In this document: piece by piece, positions 18,834 through 27,805 of the stretch
Numbering within the stretch: position 1 is the first letter of the stretch
How the letters are laid out: each line of letters starts with the position of its first letter
Assembly (NCBI GenBank): GCA_958295905.1
Contig: OY282382.1
Coordinates: forward strand, 2,318,001 to 2,382,000
Length of the DNA: 64,000 bases
Direction of reading: 5' to 3'
Origin: an uncultured Vicinamibacterales bacterium
GTDB lineage: Bacteria > Acidobacteriota > Vicinamibacteria > Vicinamibacterales > UBA8438
Made by a program: the position numbers and the translations under genes
Notes under the pieces: model-generated
Databases searched by the model: none
The model's input: the letters and a program-made list of their open reading frames with translations, nothing else
Told to the model about the DNA's origin: nothing

Positions 18834-19223
18834 GCCAGACCATTCTGCCGCGCCGCTTCGACGATCGCGCCGACGGCGTCGGCGGCGTCCCGATGCGCCT
18901 CGACGTCCGACCTGCCGCAGTAGCCGCCGTGCGCGTAGCGGTCGTGAGGGGACCGGTCGGCGAACGGCTCGCCCGGCGGCAGCCGATCCCAGGTATTCCG
19001 CGTTCTCCAGGGTCTCGACGAAGCTCTGAGGTACCGAGCCACGGGCGTTCCGGTCGTGGGATCGACTGGCATCCCGCACGCTTTCATCACCGCCTTCAAG
19101 GCCGCATTCCGCGCTGAACCCGTACAACTGATCGGCGTTCGCCCAGCGCCCGCGCCCGAAGAGCAGCTCCGCGTCCGCCCGGTGGCGGTGGTGCGCGTCG
19201 ATGAAGTCGGCGGGATGCGGCAT
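18830..19223 (-). pseudogene. HEPN-like helical protein gene with a one-base frameshift
   Basis: Two overlapping frames form one protein. The first begins MPHPADFIDAHHRHRADAEL at 19223 and runs through ANADQLYGFSAECGL. The second takes over with KAVMKACGMPVDPTTG and ends at 18830, where its TGA overlaps the ParA-like start. The stretch RxxDAELLFxxGRWxxADxLYGxxAECGLK is how helical HEPN-type proteins of defence loci begin, so I call it HEPN-like with moderate confidence. Removing one T from the CTTGAAG run near 19100 would join the frames. The clean stop/start overlap at its end shows that the second frame is real coding sequence. The single-base change may be genuine inactivation or a sequencing error. 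Confidence 0.6.
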
Positions 19224-19246
19224 TGCCAATTCAACCGGGCCGTCAT

Positions 19247-19672
19247 TCAGTCCGCTTCATCGGCCAGGAATTCGTACACGCTGGACATGACGCGATCGAT
19301 ATCCCGCAACTCGCACTCCCATATCGTCAGGACCCGCCAGCCCGACTGCTCGAGCGCCGTGGTGCTGTTGCGGTCACGCAGCCGGGTGGCCGCCAGCTTC
19401 GGCTTCCAGAAGCCGACGTTGGATTTGGGCAGGCCGGCTATCGGGCACCGCGGATCGGGATGCCAATGCCAGAAGCAACCGTGCACGAAGATCACGGCGC
19501 GGCGGCCCGGCAACACCAAGTCGGGCGTACCCGGCAGGTTCGGGCGGTGCAGCCGAAACCGATAACCCATCCGGTGCACAATGGACCGGACGATACGCTC
19601 CGGCTTCATGTGGCGGGACCGAATCCGCGACATGCACCTGGACCGGTCGACCGCACTCAAGTTGTCGGCCAT
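19247..19672 (-). CDS. vsr: very short patch repair endonuclease (Vsr)
   Basis: 141 residues starting MADNLSAVDRSRCMSRIRSR. The catalytic residues fall at the same positions as in E. coli Vsr: Asp51 (GTPDLVLP), His64 and His69 (FVHGCFWHWH). Cys66, His71, Cys76 and Cys120 are candidates for the structural zinc site. Vsr nicks beside T:G mismatches that arise when 5-methylcytosine deaminates, so its partner here is the C5-cytosine methylase two genes upstream. The matching residue numbers support the ATG at 19672 over the in-frame ATG 135 bases upstream. It lies 177 bases after the helicase-nuclease stop (19850), and the HEPN-like gene follows 23 bases later. Confidence 0.92.
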   Translation of the reverse strand: MADNLSAVDRSRCMSRIRSRHMKPERIVRSIVHRMGYRFRLHRPNLPGTPDLVLPGRRAVIFVHGCFWHWHPDPRCPIAGLPKSNVGFWKPKLAATRLRDRNSTTALEQSGWRVLTIWECELRDIDRVMSSVYEFLADEAD

Positions 19673-19849
19673 CGTTCGGTCCGTCCGAGCAAGCCGGTTG
19701 TCCCCCGAGAACGTCGTCTCCGCAATGTCCGTCGGGCGGGCGCCACGGCGCCGAGCCCGAGTCGTCGATACCATGAGTCGAGTCTCGATCTCCTTGCGCG
19801 AGAGCAACCGGGGCCGGGTTGCGCGTCGGCGAAGAACGCACGAGCCGCG

Positions 19850-22783
19850 TCATTCCTCGACTTCGCTGATCGCCCGCGCCTCCTTCCGGCGGGCTCCGGG
19901 CAGATGCAGCGCCGGCGGCGCATCACCTGTCCCGAACTCCCCCCGTACCATCGGACAGAGACGCTTCCAGTCGCAGGACCCGCACTTGTCGCGGTGCGGC
20001 CTCATCGGGAAGTCGCCCGCGACGATGCGTTCCGCCGCCCACTCGACGTTCTCAACGGCGGCCCCGACCGCCGCCTCGTCGACGGGGACCTCGATGCGTT
20101 GGCCGTCCTTGAGGAGGTGGACGTGACCTGTCCGTGCGTTGGCGTCGAGCACATCCGCCGCCGCCCTGGCGTAGAGCTGCACTTGCAGGGCAAGCTCGCT
20201 CCAGTCGAGCTTCGGGTTGTTCTCCGGGTTCGGGCCGCCCTTGATGGACTTGAAGTCGATGACGCTTGCGTCGAGGATCCGCCCTTGGCCGTCGAGGCGC
20301 ACGAGCAGGTCGATTGAGCCGCCGAGCACGGAGTCGCGCAGCGGGATTTCGAAACGGACCTCAAGCTGACGGTGATGCACGAAGTCGTCGCCGTAGCCTT
20401 CGGCGTAGCGGCTGACGATCCCGGCGGACGCGTCGGCGGCACGCTCGTAGGCACCTGGACGCTCCACGGGATCCCGGCTCGGCGGCACGTGCTTGAGATG
20501 GAAGATCCCGCGCGCGACCGCCTCGGCTTCCGCGGGTGTCGGGGGGCGTTGCGGGTACTGCTCGTGCAGCTTCCCGACCGCGGCGTGCACCGTCTGTCCG
20601 AAACCGAACATTTCGGGAATCGGGGGGCTGAAGCCCCACACGTAGCGGAACTTGTAGTCCCGGGGACAGCGCAGGTAGTAGCGGATCTCGGAGAAGGTCG
20701 TCGGCAGCACCGTTTCGTCGGCCCGGCGGCGGGGTGCCGCCGACGGCAGATCGTTCGGCGGCAGTTCGTGCGCGGCAGGCGCGGCCCGCGCCACGTCTTT
20801 GTCGTTCAACCGCGCCGAAAACGGTGATGCCTTGCGGGCTTTCTTGCCCCCCGGCAGCAGTTTGGCGTGTGTGACGTACAGGAACCGCTCGGCCCGGGTC
20901 ACAGCCGTGTAGAAGAGCCTCGCCTCCTGCTCGCGGTTGTTGCCGTACGCGAGCCGCGGGGGCTGGACTGCGCCCCCGATCACCTCGTCCGGAAGCCAGC
21001 CGGCATACGCGCTGCGGCGTCCGGGGAAGCGTTGGCCCTCCGCGTCGACGATGAAGACGACCGGGTACTCGAGACCCTTGGCCTTGTGAACGGTCGACAC
21101 AGTGACGGCATCGGGACGCCGCACCGCGCCATCCTTCGCCGACTGGTAGCCGCTTTCGCCTATGTTCTGCATGAAGTTCAGGATTCCGCCGAACCTCTGG
21201 GGCGTGTCGATGCTGACGTACACAGTCTCGACGTCTTGGAGCAACCGGCTCAACATGCCGATGTCGGCCGCCACGCCATCGTCCTGGTCGGCGCCGGCGA
21301 AATCGCAGGCGGCGAGCAGATCGTGCAGAAGTTGCTGCGGGAAGACACGGCGCCGTTCCACCTCGATCGGCGTGTGGATGCGTCGGCCCCAGTCCGCGTA
21401 CAGTTCGGTCATGGCCCTGTTCTGCGCACGGGGGAACACCGGTAGGACTCGTTCGGCCACGAAGCGGAGCACGGTATCGCGATCGGGTGATTCGTCGCGG
21501 AGCAGTTCCATGGCCTCGCGCAGCACCGCGACTTGCGGGCGTCCGAACACGCTGCCGCCGGCCTCCAGCGTGTACGGTATGCCGCGCGTTTCGAGTGCGT
21601 CGCTGAACGCTTTTGACCTGGCGGTCCCGTCTTGTTCTCCGCTTCCTGTAGAGCGCATCAGGACGGCGAAGTCCGCGTGGGTGAGGCCGCGCGGCCCGCC
21701 GTCGTCGTCATAGGAGCCCCCGAGCAACGCCGAAATGCGCCCGGCCACCCATTCCGCCTCCATCCGGCGGTCGTCGAATCCGAACGCCCCGAGCTGGTGC
21801 GGACCCCGGCCCCGGTCGGCGGTTGGAGACTTCAGCAAGCGGTTGGCGCCGATCTCTGCGCGCACGAACGCATCCGCGCTGCGCACGATCAGCGGCGTGC
21901 TGCGGAAGTTGTGAGCCAGCGTGTGCCGGCTCGCGGCTGGGTTCCGGACGTGGAACTCCAGGATGTTCTGCACGTCGGCGCCGCGCCACCCGTAGATGCT
22001 CTGGTCGTCGTCGCCCACGACGGTCAGCGTTTTACACTTCGACGACCTGAGAGCCCGGATCAGTTGTTCTTGAAGCGGGTTGGTGTCCTGGTACTCGTCC
22101 ACCAACAGATGGCGAATCCCGCCGATCGCGTCCAGCGTTGCCGGGTCGCCCGCTTTCAGACGATCGACGATCAGCCTGATCAAGGATGAGAAATCGATGT
22201 AATTTGATTGGTCCAACAAGTTGCGAAGCCGCGACAGCGCCTCACCGAGATCCGGGTCGTGCGACTCGACATCCTCCAGGTCCAGCACTTCGTCGTGCAG
22301 GTTCGCCCAAGCGCCGGCCAGCCCGGTAATCCTGTCGAAGTAGCGCGCTCGCTTGCCGAAGCGCTGGATCCCCAACTTCGCGTAGCGGGAAATCAGGAAC
22401 AAGTGCAGGCCGTTCTGATCGAGAACGTCGAACTGGCGGTAACGCGCGTCGACAAGCACGAGCATCTCGCGGCAGAACCCGTGGATCGTCCCGATGCGGA
22501 CCTTCCCGACCTCGGTCGGCGGCCGGCCCGTCCTGAACAGCGCGGTGGCGACGCGCTGGCGAATCGAGTCCGCGGCCTTCTCGGTGAACGTGAACGCGAC
22601 GATCGATGCGGGGTCGGCTCCGCGCGAGATCAACCACGCGATTCGGTAGGCCAGCGTCCGGGACTTGCCGGAACCCGCGCACGCGATGACGAGGACGTCC
22701 GCGCTCTCGTCCGTCGCCGCCGCGCGCTGTTCGTCGGTGAGTTCCCGCCTCAAGATGTCGTCGATGTCCGCGGGGCCGCTCAT
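19850..22783 (-). CDS. UvrD/PcrA-like superfamily 1 helicase with C-terminal Cas4/AddB-like nuclease domain
   Basis: 977 residues. SF1A helicase motifs are clear: Walker A ACAGSGKS (34-41), FTFTEKAA (Ia), DEYQD (229-233), GDDDQSIYGWRGA, HNFRST (IV), VHKAKGLEYP (V) and TAVTRA (VI). The last 250 residues form a PD-(D/E)XK nuclease of the RecB/AddB/Cas4 class, with VIDFKS and four iron-sulfur-type cysteines (one in RCPRDYKF, three in CGSCDWKRLC). Domain order resembles AddA-like proteins fused to a nuclease. Its ATG overlaps the methylase stop by four bases (ATGA). A role in processing phage DNA ends is an inference from the island; it is not one of the standard DISARM genes. Confidence 0.9.
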   Translation of the reverse strand: MSGPADIDDILRRELTDEQRAAATDESADVLVIACAGSGKSRTLAYRIAWLISRGADPASIVAFTFTEKAADSIRQRVATALFRTGRPPTEVGKVRIGTIHGFCREMLVLVDARYRQFDVLDQNGLHLFLISRYAKLGIQRFGKRARYFDRITGLAGAWANLHDEVLDLEDVESHDPDLGEALSRLRNLLDQSNYIDFSSLIRLIVDRLKAGDPATLDAIGGIRHLLVDEYQDTNPLQEQLIRALRSSKCKTLTVVGDDDQSIYGWRGADVQNILEFHVRNPAASRHTLAHNFRSTPLIVRSADAFVRAEIGANRLLKSPTADRGRGPHQLGAFGFDDRRMEAEWVAGRISALLGGSYDDDGGPRGLTHADFAVLMRSTGSGEQDGTARSKAFSDALETRGIPYTLEAGGSVFGRPQVAVLREAMELLRDESPDRDTVLRFVAERVLPVFPRAQNRAMTELYADWGRRIHTPIEVERRRVFPQQLLHDLLAACDFAGADQDDGVAADIGMLSRLLQDVETVYVSIDTPQRFGGILNFMQNIGESGYQSAKDGAVRRPDAVTVSTVHKAKGLEYPVVFIVDAEGQRFPGRRSAYAGWLPDEVIGGAVQPPRLAYGNNREQEARLFYTAVTRAERFLYVTHAKLLPGGKKARKASPFSARLNDKDVARAAPAAHELPPNDLPSAAPRRRADETVLPTTFSEIRYYLRCPRDYKFRYVWGFSPPIPEMFGFGQTVHAAVGKLHEQYPQRPPTPAEAEAVARGIFHLKHVPPSRDPVERPGAYERAADASAGIVSRYAEGYGDDFVHHRQLEVRFEIPLRDSVLGGSIDLLVRLDGQGRILDASVIDFKSIKGGPNPENNPKLDWSELALQVQLYARAAADVLDANARTGHVHLLKDGQRIEVPVDEAAVGAAVENVEWAAERIVAGDFPMRPHRDKCGSCDWKRLCPMVRGEFGTGDAPPALHLPGARRKEARAISEVEE

Positions 22784-23901
22784 GTCGCCACCCCCGCCGT
22801 GGCGCGCAGGCGGCGGAGCATCCGCGCCTGCGGCGCGACGAACCCGGGCGGAATCGCATTGCCGACCATCTCCGCCGCGGCGTACTTGCCGCGGCGCAGA
22901 GAGACGCGGTGATTGCTTGGGAACCCTTGCAGCAAGAGAGCCTCGCGGACGGTGATCGCCCGATCTTCCTCAGGGTGCAGGAACCGTCCCTTGCTGGGAT
23001 TGATGCAGCCCCCCGTGATTGTCGGAGCCGGGCGGTCCCACGCCATCCGTGCGTAGATGTTGCGTCCCCAGCCGTGCCCGTGCCGTGCTGCGCGGCGGTG
23101 GCATTCGAGTTGTTCGTCGTCCGGAAGGTCGGCCCGGCTGCCGCCGTCTCTGCGAATCGCGGCGATGACGGCGCGCACGCGCTCGGCGCGCTGTTCGCCG
23201 TGGTCGTGCAACGGGTCTCCTGAGCGCCCCGCGCTACGGGCGAGCCCGCCGATGGCGTCACGCACGGTCCGCCCCTCTGCGCCGCCCCCGGCGAGAGTCG
23301 GCTTCCCGCGGCGGGCGGCGACGAACACCAGGCGGCGCCGTTGCTGCGGCGTCCCGAAATCGGCGGTGTCCAGCACACCGCAATCGTAGAGCATGCCGCA
23401 GGCCGTGATACCCTCGGTGAACGCCCTGAACAAATCGTCGGTGCCAAGTCCCGGAACGTTCTCCATCAGCACGAGACGCGGCCGGATTTCCCGAACCAGC
23501 CGCAGGAAGTCAAGGACAAGGGTGTTGCGGTCGTCGTGCAGGGCCTCCCGGCGCCGGGTTCGAATCGCCGAGAACCCCTGACAGGGCGGGCACCCGGCGA
23601 GCAGATCCAGTTCGCCCTCACGCAAACCGGCGGCCCGCAGCAACCCGGACGCCGTGCCGGGGTCGCGCACATCGCCCGGGATGACCGGCACGCGCGGAAA
23701 ATTCATGCGGTAGCTCTCCACCGCAAGCGGCAGGACGTCAATCGCGGCGGCCACACGAAAACGCGCCTGCCGCAGTCCGAGGCTCAGCCCCCCCGCCCCG
23801 CAGAACACGTCGATGGCCGTGGGCCAGCGCCGGCCCGCTCCCGCCGCATGCTTCAGCCGCACATCCGCCTCCGCACAGTCCGCCGCCGACCGTTCGTCCA
23901 T
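22780..23901 (-). CDS. C5-cytosine DNA methyltransferase (DrmMII/Dcm type)
   Basis: 373 residues with the ordered C5-methylase motifs: I, DVFCGAGGLSLG (31-42); IV, GCPPCQGFS with catalytic Cys107; VI, ENVPG; VIII, QQRRRRL; and X, GNAIPP near the C-terminus. In DISARM a C5 methylase (DrmMII) marks host DNA in class 2 loci. Here it sits with Vsr and the helicase-nuclease, inside an island whose other genes are of class 1. It could alternatively be a solitary Dcm-like methylase with its own Vsr. It overlaps the downstream helicase gene by four bases and lies 114 bases after the broken adenine methylase gene. Confidence 0.92.
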   Translation of the reverse strand: MDERSAADCAEADVRLKHAAGAGRRWPTAIDVFCGAGGLSLGLRQARFRVAAAIDVLPLAVESYRMNFPRVPVIPGDVRDPGTASGLLRAAGLREGELDLLAGCPPCQGFSAIRTRRREALHDDRNTLVLDFLRLVREIRPRLVLMENVPGLGTDDLFRAFTEGITACGMLYDCGVLDTADFGTPQQRRRLVFVAARRGKPTLAGGGAEGRTVRDAIGGLARSAGRSGDPLHDHGEQRAERVRAVIAAIRRDGGSRADLPDDEQLECHRRAARHGHGWGRNIYARMAWDRPAPTITGGCINPSKGRFLHPEEDRAITVREALLLQGFPSNHRVSLRRGKYAAAEMVGNAIPPGFVAPQARMLRRLRATAGVAT

Positions 23902-24015
23902 CCTTCCGACCCCGGTATTGTACGGTCTAAGATGCGTAGCGCGCTCGTCGGCCGGAGACCGGCGAGGCGCCTTCGGGGCCGACGTGCCGCCCGTCGAGGG
24001 GGACTTGGCGGCCGG

Positions 24016-27000
24016 TCAGTCATCGGACGCCCCCCAGAGCGGACGCGGCTCGGCCGCGTGCGGGGCGTCGGATGGGCGGCGTACCGCACGGCGCGGTGAC
24101 CGGTCGGTCTTCTGCCGCGCGGCCGACGCGGCCGTCCCGGCGCGGGCTTCCGCGGCGGCGCGCTGCGCGTTGAGCTCCAGCAGGCGGGCGAGGACCTCGT
24201 CGCGGACTGCATCCGGCCAGCGGTAGCGGTACGGCTTCTTGCGGGCGCCCCATTCATCTTCGTCGATCTCGTGGTCGAGCAGGAACTCGCAGTCGGTCGG
24301 GACGTCGCGCCAGCCGTAGGCGTCGAGGACGGCGCGGTCCATGGCCGCGTGCAGGCGGCGGAGGGTGGCGACGTCGGGGTCGTTCCCGCCAGGGTCGTGG
24401 AAGCGGTTGCAGGTCTTGGTCAGCCCTTCGTTGTTCTCGAGCATCAGCGCGGCGCGGAAATCATGGTACGCCTTGCCGGCGGCTTCGAGGCCGGGGTGGG
24501 TCTCCCAGTGCTCGGGGAACGGGAACGTCTCGAAGCAGTCGGAGGGGGTATAGCGGAGGCGGTCTTCCAGGGACGAGCCGAAGAAGCGCGCCCAGATTTC
24601 GTGGGGGCGGGACTGAAGGATGCAGAAGTTGGCGTAGTCGGAGAACGGGAACACGATGGTCGAGTCGGCGTACACCCGGCGTTCGCCGCCAGCCGCGCGG
24701 GATCGTCGTGGCCGCCCCGGTGGAAGAGAAACGCGGTGATCGTGTCCGCCGCGGCGCCGTCGAGGCGGCGCGGCCCGGCGCAGCCCCCCTTTCGCACGTG
24801 GACGACGCTCACCACTACCGCCGCCTGCCCGGGCCACGGGCGCCGTCGGCGGGCGTGGTAGACCTCGCCGCCGTGCGTGCAGATCCAGCGGAGGCCGGTA
24901 GCGCGGGTGTCGCCCTGCGCGATGGTGTTGGTGGCGATCAGGCCGAACGCGCCCCCGCGGCGCAGGAGGGTGAACGTCCGCCGGAAGAAGTGGGCCACGA
25001 GGTCGGCGTTGCCGTGGCTCTCCTCGTGCGCCGCCTTGAGCCAGTCGGGGTAGCCGGCGGGGTTGCCCGCGGCCACGGTGTTCTTCCCCGCGAACGGCGG
25101 ATTGCCCACGACGGCGTCGAACCCCGGGTCTTGCCGCTCGAACACCTCGGGAAACTCGATCTCCCAGTGGAACGGGGCCAGCGGCGGGTCGCCGCGCCGA
25201 AGCTCTTCCGTCCAGCTTCCGTACCGCGCCATCCCGCCGCGCTGCACCGCGTCTGCGAAACGCCGGCGGTGCTCCTCGCGCGGCTTCGGCTTGCCGCCCT
25301 CGAAGAATGCCGCCACGGCGAGATCGCCGAGCAGGCGGACGTTGCGCGCTTCGAACCTGGACTCGTCCCACCGATCGCGCAGTTCGCGGTCGGTGATGGT
25401 CTCGTCCGCTTCACGGATGCGCCGGCGGAGGGCGCTCGCGCGGGCTAGGAGTCTGCGCCGCAGAACGGTTTTGGGTCCGATTTGGCACAATATGTAGCGG
25501 TCAATCGTCAGAGCTTGCGCAACATATGGTGGTCATAATTTCCTGCGGCGCAGACTCCTAGGTGCTCCATCCCCTGTATCGCCTCGAACCCCGGCTGGAA
25601 CTCGGGCGCGTCGGCCTTCCAGTGGAAGGTCTCGATCTGCCGGCGCGAGAGGCCGACGAGGGAATCGCCGTGGCGCAGGGCGTGGTCGAGGAAGGTGAAC
25701 GACTCGTTCCTGGCGAGGGTCGCCAGCCAGAGCGACAGCTTGGCGAGGTCGACCGCCACGGGGTTGCGGTCGACGCCGTAGAGGCAGCGTTGCGCGATCA
25801 GGCGGCGCGCGGCGACCACTTCGTCTTCGGCCGTCGCGGGGCGGGGCCGCGCGGGGTGGGCGCGCCGCGCCTCGACGAGCGCGTCGCCGAGCTGGCGGCA
25901 GGCTTCGACGAGGAACGCGCCGGAACCCATGGCGGGGTCGCAGACCTTCAGGTCGAGAATCTGCTCGGGCAGGAGCCGCGTGCGGGGCGACGGCGCGCCC
26001 GAGCCGGCCGCATCGGCGGATTCGGCCCGCAGACGGTCGAGGACCGGCGCGAGCGCCTCGCGCACGATCGGCTCGGTGAGGGCGCGGGGGGTGTAGTGCG
26101 AACCGGTGCGCCGGCGCTCCGGGCTCGGCTGCAGCACCAGCGCGCCCGCCGGCACGAGGTCCGGCGTCGCGTTCCGGTCGATGACGGGATCGAGGGCGGC
26201 GTGCAGGTCTTCAAGGGTCCGGGCGGCCTGCGCCGCCCGCTTCACGTTGTCGGTCAGCCGGCGGTCGGTGCGGTCCTGGACCCACTTCGCGCGGCGGGCC
26301 GGCGTCTCGTCGAGCAGCTCGTCGAGGCTCAGCGTCGCCGGCGCGCCGTGCTTCTTCCCCGCCTTGACGGCCACCGAGCGGCCGGTCGCGGTCTCCAGCC
26401 GGAAGCCCATCATCGTCTCGTAGACGGAACCGATCTGCTCGACGTCGAGGGCGCGGTACGAGATGCGCTCGCCGCCGAGGACGAGCAGCTTGTCGAGCAC
26501 GCGGTAGATCGTGCCGTCGGGCACGAGGGGGGGCTCGATGCGCTCGTGGATCTGGCGCGCCCGGCCGCCGGCGCGGCCCTCCAGGAACGGATGGCGGTCG
26601 GGGTCGAACAGGTCGCCGCGGCGGGGCGGCAGCGTCAGCCCGCCCGCCGCGGCGCCGTCGTGGACGATGCGGAACAGGGCGAGGAGCTGCGCCCAGGCGC
26701 CGTACCGCTGATCCATCGTATCGGGGTGGAGCGCGGCGTCTTCGCGCAGGCGCTCGTACAGGGCGGCGGGCGCGTAGGCGCGCCGGAAGGTCTCGTCGTC
26801 GGGCAGCATGTCGCGCTGCTCGGCGTAGAGGAGGAAGACGAGCCGCAGCAAGACCGCGAGGAGCGCGCGGTAGATCTCGTCGGGGCGGTCGGCGAGCGGC
26901 TCGCGCAGCAGCGCCCCGTGCGAGGCGTCGTGGGCGGCCTGGAGGCCGCGCAGCAGCTCGTAGAGGGCGTGCAGCACCTGTTCGGCCAAGCGCTCGCCGA

Positions 27001-27793
27001 CGTCGTTCTGGTGCCGGCGGCTGTCCGCGAGCAGGGCCGCGAGGCGCTTCCCGCGCGGCACGCTCAGCAGCCGCGTCTGGCCGAGCAGCAGACGGAGCGC
27101 CGCCGCGATCGGCCGGCCCGAGGTCTCCAGCATGTCGGCCACGCGGAAATCGAGCCAGCCCGAGCTCTCGCCGCGCGGGGCGGAGACCAGACGCAGGGCG
27201 ACGCCGTTGAACAGCAGGCCGGCCGGGACCCCGGTATGGCGCAGCAGGCGCTCCAGGCGGCCGTGGGGCGAGGCGTCGAGACCGCCGGAAGCGCGGGCCG
27301 CGCGGTCGAAGTCTTCGCCGGCGCCGCACGCGCAGACGAGAAGCTGCCAGTCGGGAGAGCCGGCGGGCGCGCCGTGCGCGGGCGCGGATTCGCGCGCCGC
27401 GGCGGCCGGGGCGGGTTGCGGCGCGTTCCGCACCGGTTCCGACCGCACCGCGAAATCGGGGCGCAGCACGGCGCCGGCCTCGGGGAGCGCGGCTTCGAGT
27501 TCGGGCGGGACCGGCGCTTCGTCGGTGCCGGCGTAGGCGCGCGGCGAGAAGTTCCAGTCGAGCACGGACGCCGCGAAGGCGCGGAAGTCCGGCAGCCAAG
27601 GCGCGGGCGCGACCCCCGGTTCGACTCTGCGTTCCTCGACGCAGGCGCGGAGCCGCTGTTGTCCCTCGGTGTCCCGCCGGTTCAGGATCGCCCCCGCGCT
27701 CACCAGGGCCGGCGCAGACACCACGAGGCCGGTGGGCCGGACGAAGCCCAGCCATTCGAGGTGCGCGGCGACGTGCGGGTCGTGTTTCGCCAT
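24016..27793 (-). pseudogene. drmMI: Eco57I-class N6-adenine methyltransferase (DrmMI type), split by a miniature element and a frameshift
   Basis: The first segment (27793-25562) holds an N-terminal region and methylase motif I, CDPAMGSGAF. The second (25444-24680) holds the catalytic motif GNPPF (25092-25106). A third (24680-24016), in another frame, holds the target-recognition and C-terminal part (RVYADSTIVFPFSDYANF). Segment one is ended by a stop inside the inserted element at 25445-25561. Deleting 113 bp there would restore the frame as ...GMEHLARASALRRR. A second break near 24680 needs one extra base in a GGG run (AANAG / RVYADS). DrmMI is the adenine methylase of class 1 DISARM and protects host DNA. 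As it stands motif I and NPPF are on separate polypeptides. Its start lies 12 bases after the drmD stop, so the two form an operon. Confidence 0.85.
25445..25561. mobile_element. 113-bp MITE-like element inserted in the adenine methylase gene
   Basis: The ends are 18-base inverted repeats (TAGGAGTCTGCGCCGCAG and its complement), and CTAG occurs at both borders as a probable 4-bp target duplication. The interior is AT-richer than its surroundings (GGCACAATATGTAGCGG, then CAACATATGGTGGTC). A second copy, identical in the interior apart from a few bases, lies at 38012-38128. Precise loss of 113 bp rejoins the methylase reading frame, which shows that this is a recent insertion. It has no gene of its own, so it must be mobilised in trans, if at all. 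Confidence 0.88.
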
Positions 27794-27805
27794 CGGTTCC
27801 CGGCG

